Below are positions 16,469 through 25,013 of a stretch of 58,936 bases of DNA, in pieces. Origin of the DNA: J051 sp040289295 (GTDB lineage Bacteria; Armatimonadota; Fimbriimonadia; Fimbriimonadales; ATM1). Where the stretch lies: contig PSLA01000015.1 of NCBI GenBank assembly GCA_040289295.1, positions 1-58,936 on the forward strand, given 5' to 3'. The notes under the pieces were generated by a model. It was not told where the DNA came from. It made no database searches and worked only from the letters and a program-made list of their open reading frames with translations. Position 1 is the first letter of the stretch. Every line of letters starts with the position of its first letter. Both the position numbers and the translations under genes were made by a program.

Positions 16469-18009
16469 CCTCCACCTCTGCTCGGCGACGCATCTCGCTC
16501 CGGGGCTTTAATTCTAACGGTTATCTCTGCGGTAACCGCCCGCCCTTGGCTATCTTTTGCGGTAAGCGTATACGTGGTTGTCTGCTCGGGCATCACGTCT
16601 GTTGCCCCGGTTGCGCTGACCAGACCGATGGATGGGCGAATCTCGACGCGCGCCGCTCCTTCCACCTGCCATTCGATCGTGACGCGGCTGAACGGCTCAA
16701 CCTCCTCGTCCTGCTTGATCGGCACGCCGTTCACAAGCGCGCGAAACTCGATGATCCGAGCTTGGGACAATTCTGCCACCTCCACCGAGGCCGACTTCGT
16801 CACCGCCTTGCCCTCGGCGTTGTACGCCACCAGATGATACTCGACGCGCCCTGCCCGCTCCGCAACGAATTCGAACTCCTGCTGATTCACCGGAAGCTCG
16901 ATACCGACCGGCTGAAGAAGCACCTTGACCGCATTCGAAACTCGATACCTCACGCGCAAGGTGTCCCCTAGGTTCGCCTTTGCAGGCGTGATGGCAAATG
17001 AACCGATCTCCGGCTCCGGGATCACCTCCTTGGGCAACACAGTTACCGTCGTCGTGACTTCTCCACTTTCGCCAGCCGCGTTCACCGCCTTTGCGGTGAA
17101 GGTTGTCGTCTTCGTCACCACCACCTCCAGCGTGCCCGAAGCAGGCTGCCGGGGCCATATCCTTTCCCCATCCGCGATGACGACATATTGAGCGCGGGAT
17201 GCGGACCAGGACAATGTCACCCGGTCCCCCTCCGTCACCGTCGTGGACGAAGAGCCGAACGAATCCATCTGAGGCGGGGTAGGTCGAAGCAGATACCAAA
17301 CAAAGCCCAGGGCCATAACCATCAGCGATACCAGTAGGGCAGCGGGCGTAAGCATCGCCTTCTGCTCAAGCTGCGCCTGCGTCGACGCGTGCAAGCGCGG
17401 ATTCTCAATTCCCCGCGCGGAAACTGCGAAGCCATAGAGTCTCGGAGAGCCAATCAGGGGCGACATGCGCGGCTGAACGATGAGCGGAATGTTCTTCTGC
17501 TGGCCCGGATTCAGCGAGATCCGCTCTTGAGCGTACTGATACGTGCAGGCGTCCTCAGGGTCGTCAGCAAACATCTGAAGGTTCACGTCCGTGTTCCCTA
17601 GGTTCGCCACAGAGACAGTGAACGAAGCCTGTTTACGGAAGTACCCCGCGGAGCCTCGCTTCGGCTCGACCTCTATCGTGATGAGATCGAACGGCTCAAC
17701 GTCAAGGAGGCCGAGCGCTTCGACCTCCTCACCGGTCTCGAGCGAGCGAGCGCTAACGGTGAACGGATATCGCCCCGCCCGGCTCTCCGTCGTCCGCGGC
17801 GGCTTGATCAAGATGCTCTCCGTCCGCTGCTCGCCGGGCTCGAGCGACAATGTAGGCACCGGGATTGCGACCCACTCTACGTCGATCCCTTCCAATCGGA
17901 TCTCGAACCGGTCCGCTCGGTCGCTGTCGTTCGTTAGTGTGAGCCGAACCGTCGCGGCCGTTCCCGCTTGAGTCGCAAGTTCGCTCTCCGTGAGGCTGAG
18001 TCGTGCCAT
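16465..18009 (-). CDS. single-pass protein with Ig-like beta domains on both sides of the membrane helix
   Basis: In this 514-residue protein, residues 1-210 look like two beta-sandwich domains of the NEW3/COG1470 type (TVRLTLTNDSDRADRFEI, FTVSVANLGNTDVNLQMF). One transmembrane helix lies at about 217-236. About three Ig-like repeats follow, with phrases such as VTLSWSASRA and TTTYTLTAKDSQG. There is no N-terminal signal peptide, so the first domains may be cytoplasmic. It starts the operon with pcp and purH and has a good promoter. The function is unknown; a scaffolding or binding role is inference. Confidence 0.75.
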   Translation of the reverse strand: MARLSLTESELATQAGTAATVRLTLTNDSDRADRFEIRLEGIDVEWVAIPVPTLSLEPGEQRTESILIKPPRTTESRAGRYPFTVSARSLETGEEVEALGLLDVEPFDLITIEVEPKRGSAGYFRKQASFTVSVANLGNTDVNLQMFADDPEDACTYQYAQERISLNPGQQKNIPLIVQPRMSPLIGSPRLYGFAVSARGIENPRLHASTQAQLEQKAMLTPAALLVSLMVMALGFVWYLLRPTPPQMDSFGSSSTTVTEGDRVTLSWSASRAQYVVIADGERIWPRQPASGTLEVVVTKTTTFTAKAVNAAGESGEVTTTVTVLPKEVIPEPEIGSFAITPAKANLGDTLRVRYRVSNAVKVLLQPVGIELPVNQQEFEFVAERAGRVEYHLVAYNAEGKAVTKSASVEVAELSQARIIEFRALVNGVPIKQDEEVEPFSRVTIEWQVEGAARVEIRPSIGLVSATGATDVMPEQTTTYTLTAKDSQGRAVTAEITVRIKAPERDASPSRGGG

Positions 18010-18020
18010 GCCAAGGGCGG

Positions 18021-18049
18021 ATTATAGAACCTGCGGCGGGGGCTTCAAA
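18021..18049 (-). promoter_or_regulatory. sigma-70-type promoter for the Ig-protein/pcp/purH operon
   Basis: On the minus strand, TTTGAA (18049-18044), a 17-nt spacer and TATAAT (18026-18021) form a near-consensus promoter. The -10 lies 11 nt before the ATG at 18009, leaving a very short leader without a Shine-Dalgarno. Confidence 0.65.
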
Positions 18050-18065
18050 CGACACCTGGGAACCA

Positions 18066-18124
18066 CAGAGGGCGACCCGTGGGCCGCCCTCTGGTGAACT
18101 TGAGGCTTTCCCGACCGGGAAAGC
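18066..18124 (-). terminator. two tandem hairpins after the redoxin gene
   Basis: GCTTTCCC (18105-18112) pairs perfectly with GGGAAAGC (18117-18124) around a 4-nt loop. CAGAGGGCG (18066-18074) pairs with CGCCCTCTG (18085-18093). They lie just after the redoxin stop and before the next promoter. No T-run follows, so they may be factor-assisted terminators or 3'-end stabilisers. Confidence 0.5.
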
Positions 18125-18136
18125 AGGTCAGATCGC

Positions 18137-18679
18137 TCAGCCGAGCGCCGTTTCCGTCGGCGCACCGGCGAGATCCACTTTAGCCACAGGCTTACCCAAG
18201 AGCTTGGCGATCCCCTCGTTCGCCGACTTCAACTCCTTCTGTCCGTAGCCTATCCACACCTTTTCCACCTTCCCCCCGGGGGCTACCAGGATGGTCGTGG
18301 GAGAAGCATACACCCCGAACGCAGTGATGACCTTGTAGTCCGGGTCGAGCAGAGAGCCAAAGGACGTCTTGTGGATCTTCTGCCAGGCGTCGTAGCCCTT
18401 TTTGGCGTCGTTGACCACTCCCACGACCGTAACACCGTGCTTGGCGTACGCCTTCGAGATGCGATCGTAGAACTTCGTCGCCTCAGAAGTAACGGGACAC
18501 GTCGTGCTGATGAAGAACACAAGGACGGGCTTTTCCTTGGCCGCAATGGTCAGGTCAAACTGCTTACCAGTGGTCAGTTTCCCTGCGAAATGCGGCGCGG
18601 GCTTGCCCGGCAGAACCACATCTTGGGTAGGCGCCAGCCCACCAACAAGGGCGAGCGTGGCAATAAACGTGCTGTTCAT
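18137..18679 (-). CDS. exported redoxin / thioredoxin-fold protein
   Basis: The 180-residue protein has an N-terminal signal-like segment (MNSTFIATLALVGGLAP) and a redoxin/AhpC-TSA fold. The candidate active site is FFISTTCPVTSEA with a single cysteine at C61. PTTILVAPGGKVEKVWIG contains the cis-Pro loop. A one-Cys peroxiredoxin-like or TlpA-like role outside the cytoplasm is likely; the substrate is unknown. The start at 18679 is chosen because it yields the signal segment; an in-frame start at 18826 would overlap the divergent gene. A TATTCT box lies 5 nt upstream. Confidence 0.8.
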   Translation of the reverse strand: MNSTFIATLALVGGLAPTQDVVLPGKPAPHFAGKLTTGKQFDLTIAAKEKPVLVFFISTTCPVTSEATKFYDRISKAYAKHGVTVVGVVNDAKKGYDAWQKIHKTSFGSLLDPDYKVITAFGVYASPTTILVAPGGKVEKVWIGYGQKELKSANEGIAKLLGKPVAKVDLAGAPTETALG

Positions 18680-18684
18680 ATCGA

Positions 18685-18690
18685 AGAATA
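18685..18690 (-). promoter_or_regulatory. -10 box for leaderless redoxin gene
   Basis: TATTCT (18690-18685, minus strand) lies 5 nt before the ATG at 18679, with no Shine-Dalgarno sequence. Confidence 0.4.
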
Positions 18691-18718
18691 CGCTTCGCAC
18701 AGAGATTTGTTCCGGGGG

Positions 18719-18724
18719 TAGAGT
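18719..18724 (+). promoter_or_regulatory. -10 box for the FAD oxidoreductase gene
   Basis: TAGAGT lies 8 nt upstream of the ATG at 18733, again without a Shine-Dalgarno sequence. It is divergent from the redoxin -10 box. Confidence 0.4.
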
Positions 18725-18732
18725 CTCCCAGC

Positions 18733-19719
18733 ATGCGAGTCGCGGTCGTCGGTGCGGGAATCGCTGGGCTGGGCGCAGCCCGCGAGCTCGCATCCCTCGG
18801 TGCAGAAGCCGTCGTGTTCGAGGCACAGCAATCCACTGGCGGCAGAGCCCTCACCTACTCCCGCGACGGCTTCGTCGCCGACATGGGCGTTCAAACTTAC
18901 ACGCCCCGAGGAATGCACCTCGAAAACGCAATACGCCTCGCGGGCGAGGAGGCGCTGCCGATCGCAGGCGAGATCTTCCTGCATGCTGAAGGTCGCTCCA
19001 TCCCGGGTTCACCCGAGCGAAATCAAGCGCCACGCTACACCTTCCGGCGCGGCAACCACCGCCTGGCGGAGATTCTCGCCGAAGGGCTGGACGTGCGCCT
19101 TGGCGTGCCGATTCAAGAGATTCGAAAGGTGAAAGGGGTGTTCCGCCTTGCCCAGGAAGAGGTTGACGCTGTCATCCTAACGCCGCCGATGCCCGAAATA
19201 GAGCGGCTGCTCCGAACCGCAGGGGACAAGCGCAACCTCTCCGGTGCGGCCTACAGGCCCTGCATCTCCGTAGCGCTCGCCTACCCCGTTACCCTCAAGC
19301 CCCGCCCTTACTACGCACTACTTGCGGAGGACAGGATGGAACCGGTGCTCTGGGTCGGGATCGAGAACCTGAAGTGTCCTGGCCGCGCGCCCGCCGGCTG
19401 GACCCTGCTCGTTGCGCAAACTGGACCTTCCTACAGCCGCTCCCACTTCACCACGCCAGACAAATCCGTTGTTCGCACGGTCTCAAGGACGGTACGCCGA
19501 ATCTTTGGGGACGAACTGGGCGAGCCCGAGTGGTTTCATATCGTGCGTTGGGCGCAGTCACAGCCTGAGCGGGTCGTGCTGTTCGACAACGCGAACCACC
19601 AAGGGGGCCGGCTGATCGTCGCCGGCGACGGCACCCTCGCGGGCCGAGCCGAGAACGCCTACGAGACCGGGCTGAAAGCCGCCCACCTAGCGGTTGAACG
19701 CGTTCGTGGCACGGCCTAA
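18733..19719 (+). CDS. FAD-dependent amine-oxidase-like oxidoreductase
   Basis: The 328-residue protein begins with a dinucleotide-binding motif (VAVVGAGIAGLGAARELASLG, seen as GAGIAGLGAA near residue 7) and then VFEAQQSTGGRALTY, as in the NAD(P)/FAD-dependent phytoene desaturase/amine oxidase superfamily. A C-terminal FAD motif (LIVAGDGTLAGRAENAYETG) is present. It is shorter than typical amine oxidases (about 450). The substrate is unknown. Its TAA overlaps the lnt stop on the other strand by 4 nt (CTAA). Confidence 0.85.
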   Translation: MRVAVVGAGIAGLGAARELASLGAEAVVFEAQQSTGGRALTYSRDGFVADMGVQTYTPRGMHLENAIRLAGEEALPIAGEIFLHAEGRSIPGSPERNQAPRYTFRRGNHRLAEILAEGLDVRLGVPIQEIRKVKGVFRLAQEEVDAVILTPPMPEIERLLRTAGDKRNLSGAAYRPCISVALAYPVTLKPRPYYALLAEDRMEPVLWVGIENLKCPGRAPAGWTLLVAQTGPSYSRSHFTTPDKSVVRTVSRTVRRIFGDELGEPEWFHIVRWAQSQPERVVLFDNANHQGGRLIVAGDGTLAGRAENAYETGLKAAHLAVERVRGTA

Positions 19720-21182
19720 TTACGGTGGCGCCGCGTGGCGCGGGGAGCGTGAAGACGTACGGGAGGCTCCTCGCCCTCGTGAGGCAGCGTCTCCTCGGCG
19801 GGGACACCGCCCACACGGAACCAAGCCCGGCGAGCAAGCCACCCGAGCACCGCTGCCCCACAGAGCACCAAGAACCAGTCGCCGGCCCTCGCGTAAGGCG
19901 TCCAACCTTCCCGAAGAGAAACAGTGGCGGCGCCGGTTAAGCAGTCCCCCACGCCAACTTCACGCACGATGCGCCCACTGCGGTCCACTATCATGCTGAT
20001 GGCGTGCGTGTCGGCTCGAACGATCGGAACGCCCAACTCCGCCGCCCGAAACGGCGTGTACGCGGCATGCACTGACTCGACGAAAGCGTTCCGCGATGTC
20101 GGGTCGAGGGTGGGCAAAGCTATCAAATGCGCCCCGGCCGACAGGACCGAATCGCGGGTCACAGCCGGGTAGCAGGAGTCGTAGCAGATGTTCAATCCGA
20201 CGCGGAAACCTTCGAACTGTGCGGCGATCGCCTGATCGCCCGGTTGTCTTGTGAGCCGCTCGCCTCCGAACAACTTCCGTTTGGCGTAGTGAACAGACTC
20301 GCCCGAAGCAGTGAACAGGGCCGCCACGTTTCGCAAGGGGCGCGAGCCGTCCTCGAACGTCGTAACGAAGGCGGGATGCCCCGGCGAGGCGGCCAAGGCG
20401 AGCAGCGCAGCGGTGTCTCCGCCCGCGGCAACGCCGTTGCCGCTCAGCTCGGGAAGCACGACCAGGTCAGCGCCTGTCCGCCGAGCCAGCTCAGAGAGGT
20501 GTGCGAGGTCGGTGGAAAAGGTTTGGACGAACCCCACGCGTAGCCCCGCCACTTCGCCCTTCTCCGGAGCGCGCGCCAATGTGCCGATCAGGAACACAAC
20601 CGCATACACAACCCCCGCGCCCACGATGAGCGAATCCCGTCGAGAAGCGATCGCCCTGACCCACAGCAGGTTCACCGCCCACAGTACGTAAGACACCGCC
20701 CAGATTCCAGCCAACGAAGCAAGAAGAAGGAAGCCGGGGGCTCGGTACTGGGTGAGCGCGAAGTGCACGGGCAGCTCCAAGAGAGACAACGCCTCCAGCA
20801 ACACCGGTAGCGCAGCGAGCACCCAAACACCCCATCGCCCGAGCCTGCGCAACTCCGCAAACACGCCGAAAGTCACCGCCAAGGTGATTCCAAAAAGTGC
20901 GAGGCCCATGGTCGCCCAGTCGAGCGGCCCCGCGGCTCGATATGGCGAGAGCCAGCCAACAGCGACAACGCCGAGAGCGGCAGCGGCGACCAGCAGCCCG
21001 CATAGGAAGCCCACCAGAAATGTCGTCCGCCTCACGGCAAGCAGGGCTGGAACCAAGGCAACTCCGGCGAGCCAATTTAGGTCGCGCGGAGGCAGAGCGA
21101 GAACGAGCAACACACCAGAGGTTCCGACGGCGCAGACGAGCTTGAGTGGCTGCGTCGGCGCTTGGGGAGAGTTGCGCAGCAT
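19716..21182 (-). CDS. lnt: apolipoprotein N-acyltransferase
   Basis: Lnt adds the third acyl chain to outer-membrane-bound lipoproteins. The 488-residue protein has about six N-terminal transmembrane helices, then a nitrilase domain with the Glu in VVLPELSGNG, the Lys in YAKRKLFGGERL and the Cys in NICYDSCYP, plus a final transmembrane helix. Its presence suggests a diderm envelope, though lnt also occurs in some actinobacteria. It is 12 nt after gyrB. The C-terminal tail is rich in His, Arg and Pro. Confidence 0.92.
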   Translation of the reverse strand: MLRNSPQAPTQPLKLVCAVGTSGVLLVLALPPRDLNWLAGVALVPALLAVRRTTFLVGFLCGLLVAAAALGVVAVGWLSPYRAAGPLDWATMGLALFGITLAVTFGVFAELRRLGRWGVWVLAALPVLLEALSLLELPVHFALTQYRAPGFLLLASLAGIWAVSYVLWAVNLLWVRAIASRRDSLIVGAGVVYAVVFLIGTLARAPEKGEVAGLRVGFVQTFSTDLAHLSELARRTGADLVVLPELSGNGVAAGGDTAALLALAASPGHPAFVTTFEDGSRPLRNVAALFTASGESVHYAKRKLFGGERLTRQPGDQAIAAQFEGFRVGLNICYDSCYPAVTRDSVLSAGAHLIALPTLDPTSRNAFVESVHAAYTPFRAAELGVPIVRADTHAISMIVDRSGRIVREVGVGDCLTGAATVSLREGWTPYARAGDWFLVLCGAAVLGWLARRAWFRVGGVPAEETLPHEGEEPPVRLHAPRATRRHRN

Positions 21183-21194
21183 GGCCCCCCCGTC

Positions 21195-23369
21195 TTAGTA
21201 ATGCCAGTCGAGGTCGGTGGCTTCTTTGGCGTGAGCCTCGATGAACTCGCGGCGCGGTTCCACCTTGTCGCCCATAAGCTTGGTGAACACCATCTCCGCC
21301 TCCGTTGCGTCTTCTGGGTGCAAACGGATCTGGACGAGGTTGCGCCGAGCGGGGTTCATGACCGTGTCCTCGAGTTGGTCTGCATTCATCTCACCGAGGC
21401 CTTTGAACCGCGTGATTTGGATGTCCTTCCTCCGTCGTCGAAGGTCCTTCAGAATCTCGTCCCTCTCTTTCTCGGTTTGAGCGTAAAATACGTCGTCCTT
21501 TCCTGCCTTGATAGTGAACAGTGGCGGCAGCGCGAGGTAAACGTATCCACGCTCCACAAGTGGACGCATATAGCGATAGAAAAAAGTTAGGAGTAGCGTT
21601 CGAATGTGTTCGCCGTCAACATCGGCATCGGAGAGAATGATAATCTTGTGGTAGCGCAGCCGCCCGATGTCGAAGCCATCACTTTCGCGTTTGCCGTTTC
21701 GCCCGTGCTCATCGCCCTCCCCGTTTCTTCCGAAGTCCATCGAAATGCCGGTGCCGATCGTCGAGATCAGCGCCTTAATCTCTTGGTTGTCGAGCGCCTT
21801 ATCGGGTCGTGCCTTCTCGACGTTGATAATCTTGCCCTTGATTGGAAGAATCGCCTGGAAGCGCCGATCGCGTGCGGACTTTGCGTTGCCGCCGGCTGAG
21901 TCGCCTTCGACAATAAACAGCTCTGCACGCGAAGGGTCCTTTTCGCTGCAGTCGGCCAGTTTCGCGGCGAGTCCGTACGAATCGAGCGCACTGCTCCGCT
22001 TTACAGCTTCAGCCGCCTTCTTCGCTGCCTCGCGAGCCCGCTGCTCGATGATCGCCTTGTCGACGATCCGCCTGGCGATGGTCGGGTTCTCTTCGAGGAA
22101 CTCCATCAGACCTTCGCCGACGATCGAGTTGACGATACCCTCCACCTCGCTGTTGCCCAACTTCGTCTTAGTCTGACCCTCAAACTGTGGATGAAGCAAC
22201 TTAACGGAAATGACCATCGTTAGGCCGCCGCGAACATCGTCACCCGTGAAATTTGGGTCCTTCTCCTTCAGTTGGCCGGACTTGCGCGCATACTGGTTGA
22301 TGACCCGTGTCAACGCTGTTTTCGCGCCAGTCGTGTGCGTCCCGCCTTCCACAGTGTTGATGTTGTTAGCGAAGGAAAGCACCGTCTCCGCGTATCCGCT
22401 GTGGTACTGGATGGCGACCTCGACCTCTACGTCGTCGCGCGACCTCTTGAGAAAAATCGGCTTGTGCAACGAGTTGTGCGCCTCGTTAAGATCCTCAACA
22501 AGCGCCTGGATTCCCTTCTTGAAGTGGAACGTCTCGTTATCCTCCGGGTTTTGCTCGTTCACAAACACAAGCGTGACGCCGGCGTTCAAGTAGGCAAGCT
22601 CGCGCATGCGCTCTTTCAGCCTGCGAGGCTCATACGTGAGCGTTTCAAACACCTCTGGGTCGGCCGACCACCGAGTGTACGTTCCGGTTCTGTTCGTCTT
22701 CTCGCCGCGCTTCACTGGCGCTTGCGGCTTACCCCTCACATAGCGCTGGTGCCACTTGTAACCGTCGCGTTCCACAGTTACCTCGCACCATTCGGACAAC
22801 GCGTTTACACACGAAACGCCTACCCCGTGCAAGCCGCCAGACACGCGGTAGCCACCACCGCCAAACTTGCCGCCAGCGTGCAGGGTGCACATAACCACCT
22901 GCAAGGCGGAAACGCCGTACTTCTCGTGAATGTCAACCGGAATCCCGCGACCATTGTCTTGCACGCTCAGCGAGTTGTCCTTATGTAACGTACACACGAT
23001 GCGGTCACAGTGACCCGCGAGCGCCTCGTCTATCGAGTTGTCAAGAACTTCGTTGAAAAGGTGATGCAAACCGCGAACACCAGTGTCGCCAATGTACATC
23101 GCCGGGCGTTGGCGAACAGCTTCAAGCCCCTCAAGCACCGTGATCTGCTTCGCAGTGTATTTGCCGGCCGTAGCACCGTCGCGCTGCTTCGCCTTTGCTC
23201 CGGTCTTCTTCTCCGAAGGCTTTGCAGCGTTCGACCTCGGTGCAATTGACTCCTTTACGGTAGCCGCCTTCTTTGGCGAGGCGCCTGCGACGCTCTTACG
23301 CGACGAAGCCGCGTCCTTCTTGCGGGTTGCGGCGCCTTCCTTGGCGGCCTGAGAGGTTTTCCTTGCCAT
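21195..23369 (-). CDS. gyrB: DNA gyrase / topoisomerase IV subunit B
   Basis: This is the ATPase subunit of a type IIA topoisomerase. The 724-residue protein has the GHKL ATPase domain (NEVLDNSIDEALAGH, DNGRGIPVD, GGLHGVGVSCVNALS) and the TOPRIM domain (FIVEGDSAGG, LSDADVDGEHIRTLLLTF). The C-terminal signature ends in AKEATDLDWHY. It has an unusual basic, Ala/Lys-rich N-terminal extension of about 70 residues. The GyrB versus ParE assignment needs a tree; GyrB is preferred. Confidence 0.93.
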   Translation of the reverse strand: MARKTSQAAKEGAATRKKDAASSRKSVAGASPKKAATVKESIAPRSNAAKPSEKKTGAKAKQRDGATAGKYTAKQITVLEGLEAVRQRPAMYIGDTGVRGLHHLFNEVLDNSIDEALAGHCDRIVCTLHKDNSLSVQDNGRGIPVDIHEKYGVSALQVVMCTLHAGGKFGGGGYRVSGGLHGVGVSCVNALSEWCEVTVERDGYKWHQRYVRGKPQAPVKRGEKTNRTGTYTRWSADPEVFETLTYEPRRLKERMRELAYLNAGVTLVFVNEQNPEDNETFHFKKGIQALVEDLNEAHNSLHKPIFLKRSRDDVEVEVAIQYHSGYAETVLSFANNINTVEGGTHTTGAKTALTRVINQYARKSGQLKEKDPNFTGDDVRGGLTMVISVKLLHPQFEGQTKTKLGNSEVEGIVNSIVGEGLMEFLEENPTIARRIVDKAIIEQRAREAAKKAAEAVKRSSALDSYGLAAKLADCSEKDPSRAELFIVEGDSAGGNAKSARDRRFQAILPIKGKIINVEKARPDKALDNQEIKALISTIGTGISMDFGRNGEGDEHGRNGKRESDGFDIGRLRYHKIIILSDADVDGEHIRTLLLTFFYRYMRPLVERGYVYLALPPLFTIKAGKDDVFYAQTEKERDEILKDLRRRRKDIQITRFKGLGEMNADQLEDTVMNPARRNLVQIRLHPEDATEAEMVFTKLMGDKVEPRREFIEAHAKEATDLDWHY

Positions 23370-23457
23370 GTTCGTATGTTGCTAATCCGTACGGCCCATT
23401 GGCGTCCCTCGGCGGGAGCATTCCTACGGTGCGGATCGCTGTCTGATTGTACCCGTT

Positions 23458-24996
23458 TCAGCCCGGTGATTGCACGCCCCAACCGCCTCCACCAGGCGTC
23501 TCGATGATCAGCCTGTCGCCTCGATGCAGGCGTGCAGAAGCCTTCGAGCCAAGCGGCTCCATCCGCCCATCCCGGCGCAGGATTCGGTTGCCGCCTGGAG
23601 CCCCGGGAAGGCCTCCAAATGCCCCGGGGGCGCCCACTCCGCGACGGTCCGAAAGAATCGAAACCTCACCCTCCTCGTCGAGGAATTCAAGCTCGCGAAC
23701 CACCCCATCGCCACCCGGATGCCGACCTCGCCCGCCGCTACCGCGTCGAAGCTCGTACCGAAGCACCCGCAAGGGCAATTCGACCTCCAGCGTTTCGCAT
23801 GGGGTGTTCGCGGTGTTTGTCATGTGGCTATGCCAGCCCGAGGCGCCCGCCCGCCCTGGGCCTCCGCCGCAGCCACCGCCGATCGTCTCGTAGTAGGACC
23901 ATTTGCGAGTCCCTAATGCAACATTATTCATTGTGCCCTGGCTGCATCCGGGCATCCGCTGCGGGAGCGCCTTGCCCAAGGCCTGCAAAATAACATCCAC
24001 GATGCGCTGGCTGGTCTCCGTGTTGCCCCCCACCACCGGGGCGGGAAATGCGGCGTTCAGCAGGCTGCCCAGCGGTGCGATCACTTCTACCGGTGTAAAG
24101 CAACCAGCGTTCGTCGGAACGTCCCCCGCCAAGCAACGCACCACATACGCACAAGCGGAGCGGGTAACCGCCTCGGTAGCGTTCAGCCCAATGGGCTGCT
24201 GAGGCGTCGTGCCGCTGAAGTCGAAACGCGCGCTGCCCTCGCCGTCCAGGTAGAGGTTCAGTCGAATCTCTGCCTGCTCGCCGGGTACCGGCACGTCCTC
24301 AAGTCGGTCGCACGCCGTCCAGTCACCACGGGGCAATTCGGCGAGCGCAGCTCGCGTTCGCTCCTCGGCGTATGCCCGCGCCTCGCTGACGAACTGCGAC
24401 AGGGCATCACCGAGTCGAGAAACGAGTTCCTGAAAGCGCCGCACACCGACCAGCACCGCTGCACGCTGTGCCTCGAGGTCACCTTCACGCTCTTCGCGGT
24501 TGCGGCTGCGCGACAACAGTTCTCGGGTCGCTTCAGCGCGGAGCAGCTGCGGATGAATGATCACGCCCTCTCGTCGCACGTCATCCACGGGGCTAAAACT
24601 GCCCGGCGCCGCGCCGCCAACGTCTGCATGATGGGCTCGGCATGCCACGTAACCCACGACCCGACCGGACGCCTCTACTGGCGCCAGCAGCGTTACATCG
24701 GGCAGGTGCGTTCCGGCGAAAAAGGGGTCGTTTGTGATACCGAATTCGCCCGGAGCGATGCGCGGTCCCTCGCGCAGCCATCGAAGCATCAGAAACTCCA
24801 TCGCACCGAGGTGCACTGGAATATGCGCTGCTTGCGCGACGAGACGCCCCTCTTCATCGAACACAGCGCACGAAAAGTCTCGTCGCTCTTTGATGTTCGT
24901 TGAGAATGCCACCCGCTCGAGCGTTGTGCCCATCTCCTCGGCGACGCTCGAGACGAGTTCTGTAAAGAGGCTAACTCTCGTAGGGTCGAACTGCAC
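23458..24996 (-). CDS. hydantoinase B / oxoprolinase family protein
   Basis: The 512-residue protein is of the HyuB type, the subunit that with HyuA opens hydantoin or 5-oxoproline rings with ATP. Family marks are TTLERVAFSTNIKERRDFSCA, NDPFFAGTHLPDV, PVVGGNTETSQRIVD and the Gly-rich RLIIETPGGGGWG near the end. No hyuA is adjacent. It starts at GTG 24996. CATAAT lies 8 nt upstream, near the hslU stop. The substrate and any partner are unknown. Confidence 0.9.
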   Translation of the reverse strand: MQFDPTRVSLFTELVSSVAEEMGTTLERVAFSTNIKERRDFSCAVFDEEGRLVAQAAHIPVHLGAMEFLMLRWLREGPRIAPGEFGITNDPFFAGTHLPDVTLLAPVEASGRVVGYVACRAHHADVGGAAPGSFSPVDDVRREGVIIHPQLLRAEATRELLSRSRNREEREGDLEAQRAAVLVGVRRFQELVSRLGDALSQFVSEARAYAEERTRAALAELPRGDWTACDRLEDVPVPGEQAEIRLNLYLDGEGSARFDFSGTTPQQPIGLNATEAVTRSACAYVVRCLAGDVPTNAGCFTPVEVIAPLGSLLNAAFPAPVVGGNTETSQRIVDVILQALGKALPQRMPGCSQGTMNNVALGTRKWSYYETIGGGCGGGPGRAGASGWHSHMTNTANTPCETLEVELPLRVLRYELRRGSGGRGRHPGGDGVVRELEFLDEEGEVSILSDRRGVGAPGAFGGLPGAPGGNRILRRDGRMEPLGSKASARLHRGDRLIIETPGGGGWGVQSPG

Positions 24997-25004
24997 GCGA
25001 AACG

Positions 25005-25010
25005 ATTATG
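25005..25010 (-). promoter_or_regulatory. -10 box for hyuB
   Basis: CATAAT (25010-25005, minus strand) is 8 nt before the GTG at 24996, and no Shine-Dalgarno is present. It lies immediately after hslU, so hyuB probably has its own start. Confidence 0.45.
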
Positions 25011-25013
25011 GCG

